A stretch of DNA of 64,000 bases from Rhodoferax sp. OV413. Lineage in GTDB: Bacteria; Pseudomonadota; Gammaproteobacteria; Burkholderiales; Burkholderiaceae_C. The stretch spans positions 1-64,000 of the forward strand of contig NZ_FNJA01000011.1 of the NCBI RefSeq assembly GCF_900104385.1, in the 5' to 3' direction. Positions 30,657-37,846 of the stretch are shown here, one piece after another. The number at the start of each line of letters is the position of its first letter. The first letter of the stretch is position 1. The position numbers were made by a program, and so were the translations under genes. A model generated the notes under the pieces. That model ran no database searches. It was not told the origin of the DNA and worked only from the letters and a program-made list of their open reading frames with translations.

Positions 30657-32045
30657 TTAAGCAGCTGCAACTCTGCTTGCGCGCTTTTCGAATGACTGCA
30701 CCATCTGGTGTGAACGAAAGTGCGCCGAAAGATTGCTCTTCATTTGGTCGGTGATACCGGAGGCGGCAATCATGTCAGGCCACTTAACGACCGCCGCAGC
30801 AATGACCTTGCGCAGGACCGCTGCCATCGGCTTTTCAGGTAGTCCTAGGATGGCGCAAAACTGGCGTAGTACCGCGGGCGAAAGCTGGGGTTTGCCAGGC
30901 GTGGCGATGCCAGGCTCCGCCTTGAGCTTTGGCTTGACCCCTGGTGTGTCGGGCGGCAGCAAGTGCAGCGCGTGGCCCACTCGCTTGGCGTAGGCCGAGT
31001 AGCCAACGATGTCATAAGCGCCGGGCAGCTCGGGGTGGTGGCCATCGGGGTAGCGCAGGCCGATGTTTTTCAGGTGCATGTCAGGATTGCCGAGCAACTC
31101 GTTGACGAGCAAACGGCGCAGCAGTTCGGCGACGCCTTTCTCGCCGAACAAAGCGTTCAGCACCAGGGCAACCTGGGTATAACTCGCTTCCCGGTACTTG
31201 TCCTCCGGCCATACACCCAGGACCTGCGCAAAATCCTCGCAGTGCACACGGCCGGGGCCGTCTCGGTCATAGCGGTTCACAGCCAGGAACAGTGTCTGGG
31301 CATCCGTTTCGTCCATGTCATAACCATGCTCGACCGCCAGCAAGGCAAGGGGCGCCAGCCGGGCTTCGCAGACGTTCACGCCAGCGGCACCTGCCAGTTG
31401 AAGTGAAAGGTGCTCAAGCTCAGGCAACTGCGGCTGGCCGACCACAGGCAACTTGGCGATGATGTGCGCCTCGCCGGTCTTTGTGCGTGCAACATAGCGG
31501 CCGTCCTTCAAGGTGACCGCCACCTTGGGCTGCACACCGGACAGAGACACGCCTTCTTCAAGGGGTTCAGCCGTAACAGACATCTCCAGGGCATCCTGGT
31601 TCTGGGTGATGTAGCGGTTGAGCGTGTCCCGGTCCAGGTCCACGGGTAGCGCGTAAACAAAGCCGGGCAGGTCTTTGCCGCAGGCTGCAAGAATCTCGAA
31701 ATGGTCCTTCGGGTCACAAGCACGCAGTTCGGCTATACGGTCCCGAAAGACACCTTCGGGCAACAGGTTCTGAAAAAGCGCAGGCAGCAACCAACCGTTG
31801 CGGTTCGAGAACCTGCCGTTGAGCAGCCGCGAGGTGATGTCCGCCCAGAGGGTGCGCTGTGCTTCGGGGTTGGCCACACGCAGACTCGAGCTTAGCAAAA
31901 GGCCCGCAGGGTTGGTGGCGAAGCCCTCATCCGCCACGAATCGGGTAGTGACCGCATCGTGGGCCAGGTGGTACTGAAACAGTACACCGATGCGGTGGGC
32001 GGCATCCATACCTCCGAGGAAGATGGCCAAGGCTTTGACGTTCAT
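30657..32045 (-). CDS. hipA: HipA-family serine/threonine kinase toxin
   Basis: Toxin kinase of a HipBA module; E. coli HipA phosphorylates glutamyl-tRNA synthetase and induces persistence. The 462-residue protein has the HipA N-terminal couple domain and the kinase core. Visible motifs are LSGVQPKVAV (ATP-binding Lys174), the catalytic loop LLGNPDMHLKN (Asp322, Asn327) and the metal-binding Asp in AYDIV (Asp345). It lies downstream of hipB with a 4-bp overlap (32042-32045), the usual antitoxin-first order. Target choice cannot be predicted; the length is typical of the longer HipA subgroup. Confidence 0.93.
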   Translation of the reverse strand: MNVKALAIFLGGMDAAHRIGVLFQYHLAHDAVTTRFVADEGFATNPAGLLLSSSLRVANPEAQRTLWADITSRLLNGRFSNRNGWLLPALFQNLLPEGVFRDRIAELRACDPKDHFEILAACGKDLPGFVYALPVDLDRDTLNRYITQNQDALEMSVTAEPLEEGVSLSGVQPKVAVTLKDGRYVARTKTGEAHIIAKLPVVGQPQLPELEHLSLQLAGAAGVNVCEARLAPLALLAVEHGYDMDETDAQTLFLAVNRYDRDGPGRVHCEDFAQVLGVWPEDKYREASYTQVALVLNALFGEKGVAELLRRLLVNELLGNPDMHLKNIGLRYPDGHHPELPGAYDIVGYSAYAKRVGHALHLLPPDTPGVKPKLKAEPGIATPGKPQLSPAVLRQFCAILGLPEKPMAAVLRKVIAAAVVKWPDMIAASGITDQMKSNLSAHFRSHQMVQSFEKRASRVAAA

Positions 32046-32362
32046 AGACGGGGCTCCTCGGCACAGACGCCAGGCACTGTCGCGCGCTCCAGCGCAGCCT
32101 GAACCACGGACTTGACGGCCGGCTCGGTCACGCTGCCCGCATGCACCGCGGACGCTACCGACTTGGGTACCAGAACCATCTCCAGCCCCAGTCGGTCTGC
32201 CACGGCTAAGAGCGTGCCGAGGCGGTAGTCGCGCGAACCGTTGAGCATGAGCTGCAATGTGCGGGGCGGCAGGCCCGCGCTGGCGGACAGTTCGGCCTGG
32301 GTGATGCCATGGCTGCGCATTTGTTGGCGTAGCAGCTGGGCGACTTCGGAATGGCTTTTCAT
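32042..32362 (-). CDS. hipB: HipB-like antitoxin (XRE helix-turn-helix)
   Basis: A 106-residue antitoxin and autorepressor. The XRE HTH is in HGITQAELSASAGLPPRTLQLMLNGS (about 18-43), followed by a dimerisation segment and a flexible C-terminal tail. I chose the ATG at 32362 (MKSHSEVAQLLRQQM); in-frame codons further upstream lie in the operator region. The stop overlaps the hipA start, and inverted repeats upstream fit autoregulation. Confidence 0.9.
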   Translation of the reverse strand: MKSHSEVAQLLRQQMRSHGITQAELSASAGLPPRTLQLMLNGSRDYRLGTLLAVADRLGLEMVLVPKSVASAVHAGSVTEPAVKSVVQAALERATVPGVCAEEPRL

Positions 32363-32390
32363 GGCTACTTTGGTAGTATTTCTTAGACTA

Positions 32391-32459
32391 ACAATACTTA
32401 TGTAGCTAATACAAGTCAAAAAAAAGCTAGCTAAGTAGTTGTTTTATAAAAAACTACTT
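32391..32459 (-). promoter_or_regulatory. hipBA promoter with candidate operators
   Basis: On the minus strand a TTGACT -35 (32419-32414) is followed after 17 bp by TATTGT (32396-32391). Just upstream is a perfect 8-bp inverted repeat, AAGTAGTT (32433-32440) and AACTACTT (32452-32459), separated by 11 bp. A second inverted pair, AGTATT/AATACT, spans the -10 region. These positions suit repression by HipB. Confidence 0.55.
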
Positions 32460-32684
32460 TTGTGGCTGTAAGTTTCCGATGAGAGCAAGAGGTTTCCATC
32501 AGGGCCTCGACGTCATATGCGAGTGGCCGAACTTGGACTGTAAGCATGCCGGCCTTCCGATTTGACAGTCCGCATTTGAGAAACTGGAGGGACTGCTTCG
32601 AGCCCATTTCGACTGTCGGTTGTGCGGCAGAATACGGCCAATACCAGTCAGTGACTGTTTGAGAAAGCGGACGCTCAGCGTCTG

Positions 32685-32727
32685 AATTAACTGGACTGCG
32701 CGGCTTTTCGCGCAGGTTCAGTTAAAT
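32685..32727 (-). repeat. attC-like recombination site of an integron cassette (short)
   Basis: On the minus strand an inverse core ATTTAAC (32727-32721) and a core-like GTTAATT (32691-32685) bracket an imperfect palindrome. The stem TTAACTG...CTGCGCG pairs with CGCGCAG...CAGTTAA, leaving unpaired extra bases on one arm as in true attC sites. The stop codon of the preceding gene overlaps the inverse core, as is common for cassettes. It is short (43 bp), so the call is moderate. Confidence 0.5.
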
Positions 32728-33518
32728 TATGGTTTATACCCCGCGCCACGCAATGTTGAATATAGCGAAACTGCCTTGTTAAGCAATTTCATGTATGGCA
32801 CGGAGCCAAAAATCATTTCCTTAGCATCCTTGTAAGAAGCAAGAGCCTCGTGAAAGTCTCTTTTTTGCTCGGCCATGGATAAAGAAAAAAACATTGCGCC
32901 AGTGGATGTTGCGCGGGGTGTTTGTGGCGGAATTTTCTCGTTCTTTGATTGGAGGTCATCCATGATGACCTGTTGCATTTCGCTCTGCATGCTGGATTTT
33001 AGGAGTTGAGTTATTGAGTAGATTTCTTGATAAATTTGCTCTCCAAAGGCTATTACTTCTTCTGGCGTTGGTATGTAGCCTTGATGGACTACCTTGTTCC
33101 TTAATTCTGGAATTTTCTTGCTGAGCACGTAGTTGCTACCAAAGGTTATTAGATGAAGAAAAAGAAAGCCTCCGATTTGGCGCTCGGACTGTTTTGATAC
33201 TTGCTTAAATGTTTCTTCAAGAGCCTGCTTGGTGATTACGTTCTTTTTACAAAAGACTTTAATCGAAAACTCAAAAAACCTTTCGTAAGCTGCCGAGAGA
33301 CTTGACGCTGCCTCAATCGTATAGCCCTCAAGAAGTGCGTTTGCAGCTGACTCAAGTAGAATTTCGAATTTTTGGCTTTGCAGTAGAACTGCAGATTTAT
33401 GTCCTCTGGAGCACTCTATATAAGCCACTGCCTCCTCATAATAATCTGAAAATATCGGCTCGAATGACGGATGCCCCAGTTCTTTTTGGCATTCCATACA
33501 CGGTGCGATAATTTTCAT
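32727..33518 (-). CDS. Hypothetical cassette protein with HEPN-like RNKVVH motif
   Basis: A 263-residue soluble, mostly helical protein. The N-terminus has a zinc-ribbon-like pattern (CMECQKELG ... IECSRGHKS, Cys7/Cys10 and Cys36/His40). The helical middle includes AAYERFFEFSIKVFCKK and IPELRNKVVHQGYIPTPEEVIAFGEQIY, where R-x4-H plus the following helix is the active-site style of HEPN ribonucleases. HEPN proteins often act as toxins or defence effectors, but the match rests on one motif. The gene is AT-rich, on the minus strand, and bracketed by two attC-like sites. Its ATG overlaps the stop of the upstream cassette gene (ATGA). Confidence 0.65.
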   Translation of the reverse strand: MKIIAPCMECQKELGHPSFEPIFSDYYEEAVAYIECSRGHKSAVLLQSQKFEILLESAANALLEGYTIEAASSLSAAYERFFEFSIKVFCKKNVITKQALEETFKQVSKQSERQIGGFLFLHLITFGSNYVLSKKIPELRNKVVHQGYIPTPEEVIAFGEQIYQEIYSITQLLKSSMQSEMQQVIMDDLQSKNEKIPPQTPRATSTGAMFFSLSMAEQKRDFHEALASYKDAKEMIFGSVPYMKLLNKAVSLYSTLRGAGYKP

Positions 33519-34165
33519 TCTGCAATTTCCCTAGGGGTATAACATGTTAGCGCGCCGCCATCTGGCGGCGCGTCCGAGTTTAGCGACGAGTTAGGCAGCC
33601 AACCAGTCAATTTATTATGATTAAAAATATATTCCTTATTTATGCACGCAATCTCATTAGCCATTTTATGAGCCAAGGCTTCTATATCACCTCTCATTGA
33701 CTGAATAATTTTGTCTGAATGCTCCCAGCACTCTTTTTGAAGTTTCAATATTTGCGTGTCATCCAGCTCTTCTGCTTCGTCAGGGTGGCATACGCCTCGT
33801 AGAATAAAAAGCAACTCAGTGATTGTTTTGTAGTCGTCTGAACCATCGGTGCGCAGCAAACCTTCGGCAGTGTTTGCGTCTTTGTTTGTTATTGTCAAAG
33901 TTTGAGCAATAACACCAGCAAACAAAACGGCAATTCTATTTTTTAGATATTTTTCAATAAATTGCGTTGGGTTGGAGTTAAGCCTTGGAAATATTTTTGA
34001 CGACCCGTAGTGGCCAATATTTTCTCCGTCTTTTATTATTTTTATCCTTACTTCGCCAACCTTAAAATCAAGATTGCGCGCGACGACCCAATGACCGGCC
34101 TCGTGGAAGCAAACCCCTAATTTGATTTCATCGGATTTCATTGATTGTTGTTTGTAAAATGCCAT
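33515..34165 (-). CDS. Stand-alone FtsH-protease-like (M41) metalloprotease, integron cassette gene
   Basis: A 216-residue protein resembling the peptidase half of FtsH without the AAA ATPase. The zinc motif is LGVCFHEAGHWVVARNL (HEAGH, about residues 21-25), followed by IAVLFAGVIAQTL and GSDDYKTITELLF, whose Asp matches the third-ligand region of M41. It is AT-rich compared with the core. Upstream on its strand, GTTAAGC (34180-34174) fits an integron core site. The frame continues through the attC site and ends in a TGA that overlaps the next gene's ATG, so its C-terminal tail (SDAPPDGGALTC...) is attC-encoded. Substrate unknown. An ATG at 34141 is an alternative start. Confidence 0.7.
   Translation of the reverse strand: MAFYKQQSMKSDEIKLGVCFHEAGHWVVARNLDFKVGEVRIKIIKDGENIGHYGSSKIFPRLNSNPTQFIEKYLKNRIAVLFAGVIAQTLTITNKDANTAEGLLRTDGSDDYKTITELLFILRGVCHPDEAEELDDTQILKLQKECWEHSDKIIQSMRGDIEALAHKMANEIACINKEYIFNHNKLTGWLPNSSLNSDAPPDGGALTCYTPREIAE
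33537..33596 (-). repeat. attC site (59-base element) between two cassette genes
   Basis: A 60-bp site. On the minus strand it starts with a perfect inverse core GCCTAAC (33596-33590) and ends with GTTATAC (33543-33537), close to GTTRRRY. The centre is a GC hairpin CGCGCCGCCA / TGGCGGCGCG with a 2-base loop. Size, core positions and central hairpin match integron attC sites. It is read through by the upstream gene, whose last roughly 20 codons it encodes. Confidence 0.75.
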
Positions 34166-34173
34166 CGAGTTTT

Positions 34174-34272
34174 GCTTAACGTAATGTATCCCGCAAAACC
34201 CGCAGGATAAGCTGGACGATACGGGATATTCTGGACAGGGCTTCGTCCTGAGAGTGGCTTGCAGCTTACGTT
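34174..34272 (-). other. Candidate integron core site and dyad upstream of the first cassette
   Basis: A perfect GTTRRRY core, GTTAAGC, lies at 34180-34174 on the minus strand, 8 bp before the protease gene. AACGTAA (34179-34185) can pair with TTACGTT (34266-34272), and TATCCCG with CGGGATA lies between, so the stretch forms an imperfect 100-bp dyad. It may be a long or decayed attC, or an attI remnant. No integrase gene is present. Confidence 0.4.
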
Positions 34273-34624
34273 TTTAACGACCTTACGGTGCAAACATCCA
34301 GGTATAAAAAATCCGTGAAACCCGGCATGCTTCACTGGGGATACCATAGCTGCGAAGAGGTGAAATCGGGGCGCTCACAGGGCAAGGTTGTGACCGCGGA
34401 AACGCGGGGTAGCGCATCGCAGACCCCTTTGGAGAGCGATGCCCGCTGCCGGCTTTGGACCCATACCGGCTGTACGCTTTGCTCCAAAGCGGGCGCTCAA
34501 GTCACAAATTTCCCGAGCGAACCGTGTCGTCAACCGAGCCCAACTAACCGACTGCCACTTTCCAATTCGCAGCGAGCACCGCATCGCGATAGACGTGGAG
34601 AGACTGCTGAAAGCCTTGACGAGT
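34273..34624. other. Intergenic stretch without a supported gene
   Basis: About 350 bp between the cassette array and the small membrane-protein gene. Short open frames occur on both strands but none has a ribosome site, known domain or convincing composition. An inverted pair GCCGGC...GCCGGC-like GC-rich block sits near 34448-34470. I see no RNA gene. Confidence 0.4.
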
Positions 34625-35269
34625 TCAGCCGCGTGGCCTCGAGTAGTTCATGTACTCATCGTTGTAGAGCGCCGTGCGAAGCTGCTGCGTCAGCCCGGCG
34701 ATGCGAAGGTGAGTCTGGTGAATTGCCTCATCGTTTTGCGGCCCCGTTTTCGTCTCGCCGTTGTAGGTGAAGAGACCGGACCAGTCCAACTCGTTACACG
34801 CCTGCGCTGCGCGAATACTTTCAAGGAAATAGCGGCGGTCTTGTTGTTTAAACGTATTGATTGCAGGGAGGAACCCGACATAGTCAGCCAGGAAGACAAG
34901 AGCCAAAGCCGGTAACCCCCAAACGGCGACCGTTTCCCACTCACCTGCAAACAAGCCAAGTACGCCCGGCAGCGAGAGGAAACCGGCCACGATGCAAATC
35001 AGAATACCTAGTCGCAACCGCCAACGCGCTTTGCTCTGAAGGTCGTCCTGTGTCGAGTTGTTTCGAATAGCATCGAGTCTCGTTTCAAAGGGCACTTGAT
35101 TCTGCAACTCGTTGGCGCTGCTAGGGCAGTAGCCATGCAGTGACTTGAGGTAGAACACGAGCGTCTCCACCTGCTCCGCAGACAAGGTCGTCAGTCGAGG
35201 AAGAATCGGTTCAACTACCCGCCAGAGCCCCTCGTCCTTTTCGACGTACCCAAGATACGCGTTCTGCAT
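34625..35269 (-). CDS. Hypothetical inner-membrane protein with two TM helices
   Basis: A 214-residue protein. A soluble N-terminal part (about 1-83, including LSAEQVETLVFYLKSLHGYC) is followed by two adjacent hydrophobic helices (LGILICIVAGFLSLPGVLGL and VAVWGLPALALVFLADYVGFL, about 87-135) and a soluble C-terminus ending NDEYMNYSRPRG. No catalytic motif is seen. It stands alone between the cassettes and the second transposon-end copy, on the same strand as the tns operon. Function unknown. Confidence 0.65.
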   Translation of the reverse strand: MQNAYLGYVEKDEGLWRVVEPILPRLTTLSAEQVETLVFYLKSLHGYCPSSANELQNQVPFETRLDAIRNNSTQDDLQSKARWRLRLGILICIVAGFLSLPGVLGLFAGEWETVAVWGLPALALVFLADYVGFLPAINTFKQQDRRYFLESIRAAQACNELDWSGLFTYNGETKTGPQNDEAIHQTHLRIAGLTQQLRTALYNDEYMNYSRPRG

Positions 35270-35458
35270 TCCTATCTCCAGAGTTCAACCCCACGGGCAG
35301 TCTAATGCACCATACGCGAAGCACGGGTGCGCACGCTGCGAATGTCGTCTTTCCGGTGCAATTCTGCAGCGAGACCAACCGACTGCTCTTGGCCGACATT
35401 CCTTATGGAGTTAACTCTTGGGAACAACTACTGACCCACCACCAACCAATGCTGGTCG

Positions 35459-35558
35459 TTACAATTAAAGTTCTACTCGGGAGGTAGGCCAATTGAATCA
35501 GCGGGTCTCAGCGGCCGGAATTGAGGCCGATAACTACTAAACGCACCATGTAGGTGCA
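35459..35558 (+). repeat. Second copy of the transposon-end sequence, same orientation
   Basis: TTACAATTAAAGTTCTACTC (35459-35478) matches the 19-bp end motif. The following 80 bp align with 29300-29377: shared blocks include TTGAA, CTCAGCGG-CGGA, ATAA and AAACGCACCATGTAGG. GCTGGT precedes both this copy (35451-35456) and the outer end (29159-29164). It therefore looks like a related transposon end lying inside the island, next to the tns operon. Only one binding motif is left here, against three at the outer end. Confidence 0.7.
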
Positions 35559-35602
35559 TCCATTTTGAGTGGCGGATTTAAGCTGTCGCGCGCTGGTTCA
35601 TA

Positions 35603-36625
35603 TCAAGTGCGCATCGTCATCAGAATTTCCAGCGATGGCATAAGTGTTTCTCGGGAACGCCAATTCCGCTCAGCGAACCGTGCGTTGTTACCCGTTCCCG
35701 ATTTCGGAGCCAATGTTCGCCAGCTTGTGCAGAAGTTTATTTTCTGCAAAATTGCGTCAAAGAGGTGACGTTGGTTAAGGATTTCACGGGCTCTTTCTTG
35801 TCCTTTAAGGAGGGTCGGAGCTATCGCAGTCCACTCTAGGTCAGATACGCCCAGCTCACCATTTTTCCCAATGGGAAATTTGCTGATTTCTGCCAAACTA
35901 CTTTTTAGTTTCCCGTCATAACTCACATTTCTCAGGACAAAATCTTGAGAGCATCCTGTCGCCCCCGGAATGGGGTCCTCATTGGCATGCACGGCCATTA
36001 CCTTCATCTCCGTCACAAACAAGATGCCTCCCACGTTCAGACCGTGCATAGTTGCTCTCGCGCTGCCGAGGGGCAGGCTCATGCCAATTTCGCCGCGCAT
36101 GGCGAATTCGTGGACTGATGACGCAAGTCGGATTGCGGAGGGGAAAAGCGTCATCCATGAAATGCATTGATTCACTTCCTCTCCTGACCGGTACGTCCCG
36201 CGCCAGCTTGCGTCAACAACAACCTCGGTTGGTGTACGGGTGTAGTCTAAGAACCGAATGCGGTCTAGGGCTTGAGGACGGAACATTACGGGCAACAAAA
36301 ACTTGTTCGGACGAAAAAGAGCTCTCATAAGCACAAGTGCTGGAAAAACAACTCTTACGCCGTCAAATCTACATTCGAACACCTGGTGTCGATTTGGTAA
36401 TTTTTGTGGCGCGTGTAGACCCAAAGCGTCCAAGTATTCGTCCGCGTTTACTGCTACGAGCGCGCTGAAATCAAGCGTACCCTTGTGCTTAACCAATTGC
36501 GAACATTTAGGCACCCCACACGTGCCTAACTCCAGAAGGTTACCAATCTCCAAGTCCCCGTCACGACTTGTACCTTCGACTACCAGCTGCCCATTTTTTA
36601 CCGCTATTCCGAATGCCCATTCCAT
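35603..36625 (-). CDS. Transposon accessory protein with C-terminal IS5-type HTH (DUF4096-like)
   Basis: A 340-residue protein encoded directly after tniQ. Residues about 1-255 are not recognised (N-terminus MEWAFGIAVKNGQLVVEGTSRDGDLEIG; CGVPKCSQL contains a Cys pair). Residues about 258-325 resemble the N-terminal DNA-binding segment of IS5-family transposases: DLEWTAIAPTLL, then HLFDAILQKINFCTSWRTLA, matching the pattern 'LTDEEWxxIxPLL ... ailY.lrtGcpWRdLP'. The catalytic DDE part of an IS5 transposase is absent. Position in the operon suggests a role in target choice or end recognition, beside or instead of TnsD/TnsE. It does not look like Tn7 TnsE. Its ribosome site lies in a perfect hairpin. 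Confidence 0.75.
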   Translation of the reverse strand: MEWAFGIAVKNGQLVVEGTSRDGDLEIGNLLELGTCGVPKCSQLVKHKGTLDFSALVAVNADEYLDALGLHAPQKLPNRHQVFECRFDGVRVVFPALVLMRALFRPNKFLLPVMFRPQALDRIRFLDYTRTPTEVVVDASWRGTYRSGEEVNQCISWMTLFPSAIRLASSVHEFAMRGEIGMSLPLGSARATMHGLNVGGILFVTEMKVMAVHANEDPIPGATGCSQDFVLRNVSYDGKLKSSLAEISKFPIGKNGELGVSDLEWTAIAPTLLKGQERAREILNQRHLFDAILQKINFCTSWRTLAPKSGTGNNARFAERNWRSRETLMPSLEILMTMRT

Positions 36626-36627
36626 TT

Positions 36628-36650
36628 ACAACTCCAGTTACTGGAGTTGT
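36628..36650 (-). promoter_or_regulatory. Perfect hairpin that holds the Shine-Dalgarno of the accessory gene
   Basis: ACAACTCCAG (36628-36637), TTA loop, CTGGAGTTGT (36641-36650). Read on the minus strand, the 3' arm is CTGGAGTTGT and its GGAG sits 6 bp before the ATG at 36625. The hairpin lies in the 48-bp gap after the tniQ stop. It could block initiation unless melted by a ribosome or protein, or serve as an attenuator. There is no T-run. Confidence 0.6.
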
Positions 36651-36673
36651 GTAGAACCGCATGTTTAGCCTGG

Positions 36674-37846
36674 TCAGGTAGGCTTGTTGTACAGGCGTTT
36701 TCGTCTGCCAAGTTGGCGTTCGGACTGGTCTGATGCCTTAAACGCTTGAACGAGGGCGTTGGTTTTCGGAAACTTTTCTCGGTGATGCCGAAATTTCTCC
36801 CAGATGCCAATCGTTCGCAACAGCGCCTGGACTGTCAGACGAACGCCGTTTCGTGTTGCCTTCTGCAGCTCACGTTGGAGCGCTTTTGCTGCTTTGGTAT
36901 CCAGCGCGACACTGTCGCCCGACCTTGGACCAGGCCGCGAGTAGCTCCCGGTCACGTTAAGGGTCTGGCTGCTCTCGGCATTCAGGAAGATTTGCATCAG
37001 AACGTGCTTTACAGGTGCGAAAGGAATGCCTGAGCCTTCGCGTGACATCAACGAGGGCCATGGGCCCGCTGCCCCTTCCATAAATTGAGCACCACAATCT
37101 TTCAGGAATTTTTCCCCATAGAACCTCAAAATATCTGCTGTTAACACCCTGCTTGCTACGGCACCTCCTTCAATCCGATATCCCTTCTCCAACGATTTGG
37201 TGCGGTAGACGTAATGCCAATCCATCTCTAAAGGCGTAACGGCCTTCAAGGCCGCTATGGATACCTCGGTGACCGCCTGCAAAATGAAGCTGGGCGCGAT
37301 ATCGGAAATCGACTTATGTCCAAAGGGAGTGGGGAAGTGGATGAAGCTCTTATTCAGATTCCGCTTGAGACGCATGTCCGTTTCATGCAGACGTACACCG
37401 TGTTGGGCACAGATATGGACGGCGGGAAGCATGTGCGAGCGGTGCCAATAGGTTTCACCGTAAGTATTGAGGTCTTCCGTGATGCACTGTGGGCACACCC
37501 TGCGAAAAGGGACTCCGTAGGTGACCGACTTGGTCAGCGAGCCAAGACAATCCGTTTGAACATTCAGTTCCAGCGCTTTCTTGCGCAGACGTTCCCGTTC
37601 CTCCTTTGGCATGAACGCTACCGAATAGGGAAATACAGTATGTTCATCCAAAATCTGGTCAGGAGATTTTCCGGTCAGTAAGCCGAGCCTATGAAAACTC
37701 GACGGCATCAGGAACGAACAATAGCTCCTGGAGCTTTGATATATGTTTTCTAGCATGCGCTTCGGTGGAAGCCCTGTATGCACGCAACCGCGGGCGATGA
37801 CGCTGCCCATAATCTCATCTGGATAGGGGCTGGGCAAGCGTATCAA
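36674..37846 (-). CDS. tniQ: TniQ/TnsD-family target-selection protein
   Basis: Target-site adaptor of the Tn7-like transposon; it links target DNA to the TnsC filament. The 390-residue length is like TniQ and shorter than Tn7 TnsD (508). The N-terminus RLPSPYPDEIMGSVIARGCVHTG is the TniQ opening. The zinc-finger segment is RVCPQC (Cys118, Cys121), YWHRSH (His135, His138) and ICAQHGVRL (Cys146, His149). The C-terminal half has a basic region and EKFPKTNALVQAF. Its ATG overlaps the tnsC stop by 4 bp, so it is fourth in tnsA-B-C-tniQ. The DNA sequence it reads cannot be told. Confidence 0.9.
   Translation of the reverse strand: MIRLPSPYPDEIMGSVIARGCVHTGLPPKRMLENIYQSSRSYCSFLMPSSFHRLGLLTGKSPDQILDEHTVFPYSVAFMPKEERERLRKKALELNVQTDCLGSLTKSVTYGVPFRRVCPQCITEDLNTYGETYWHRSHMLPAVHICAQHGVRLHETDMRLKRNLNKSFIHFPTPFGHKSISDIAPSFILQAVTEVSIAALKAVTPLEMDWHYVYRTKSLEKGYRIEGGAVASRVLTADILRFYGEKFLKDCGAQFMEGAAGPWPSLMSREGSGIPFAPVKHVLMQIFLNAESSQTLNVTGSYSRPGPRSGDSVALDTKAAKALQRELQKATRNGVRLTVQALLRTIGIWEKFRHHREKFPKTNALVQAFKASDQSERQLGRRKRLYNKPT

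Noticed and set aside
34288-34915. Two overlapping plus-strand frames (about 160 codons each) near the small membrane gene
   Set aside because: Cys/Arg/Ser-rich composition without domains; they overlap the antisense of a better supported gene and lack ribosome sites.
35603-36625. Calling the accessory gene TnsE
   Set aside because: Position fits, but size (340 against about 540) and the IS5-type C-terminal domain do not match Tn7 TnsE.
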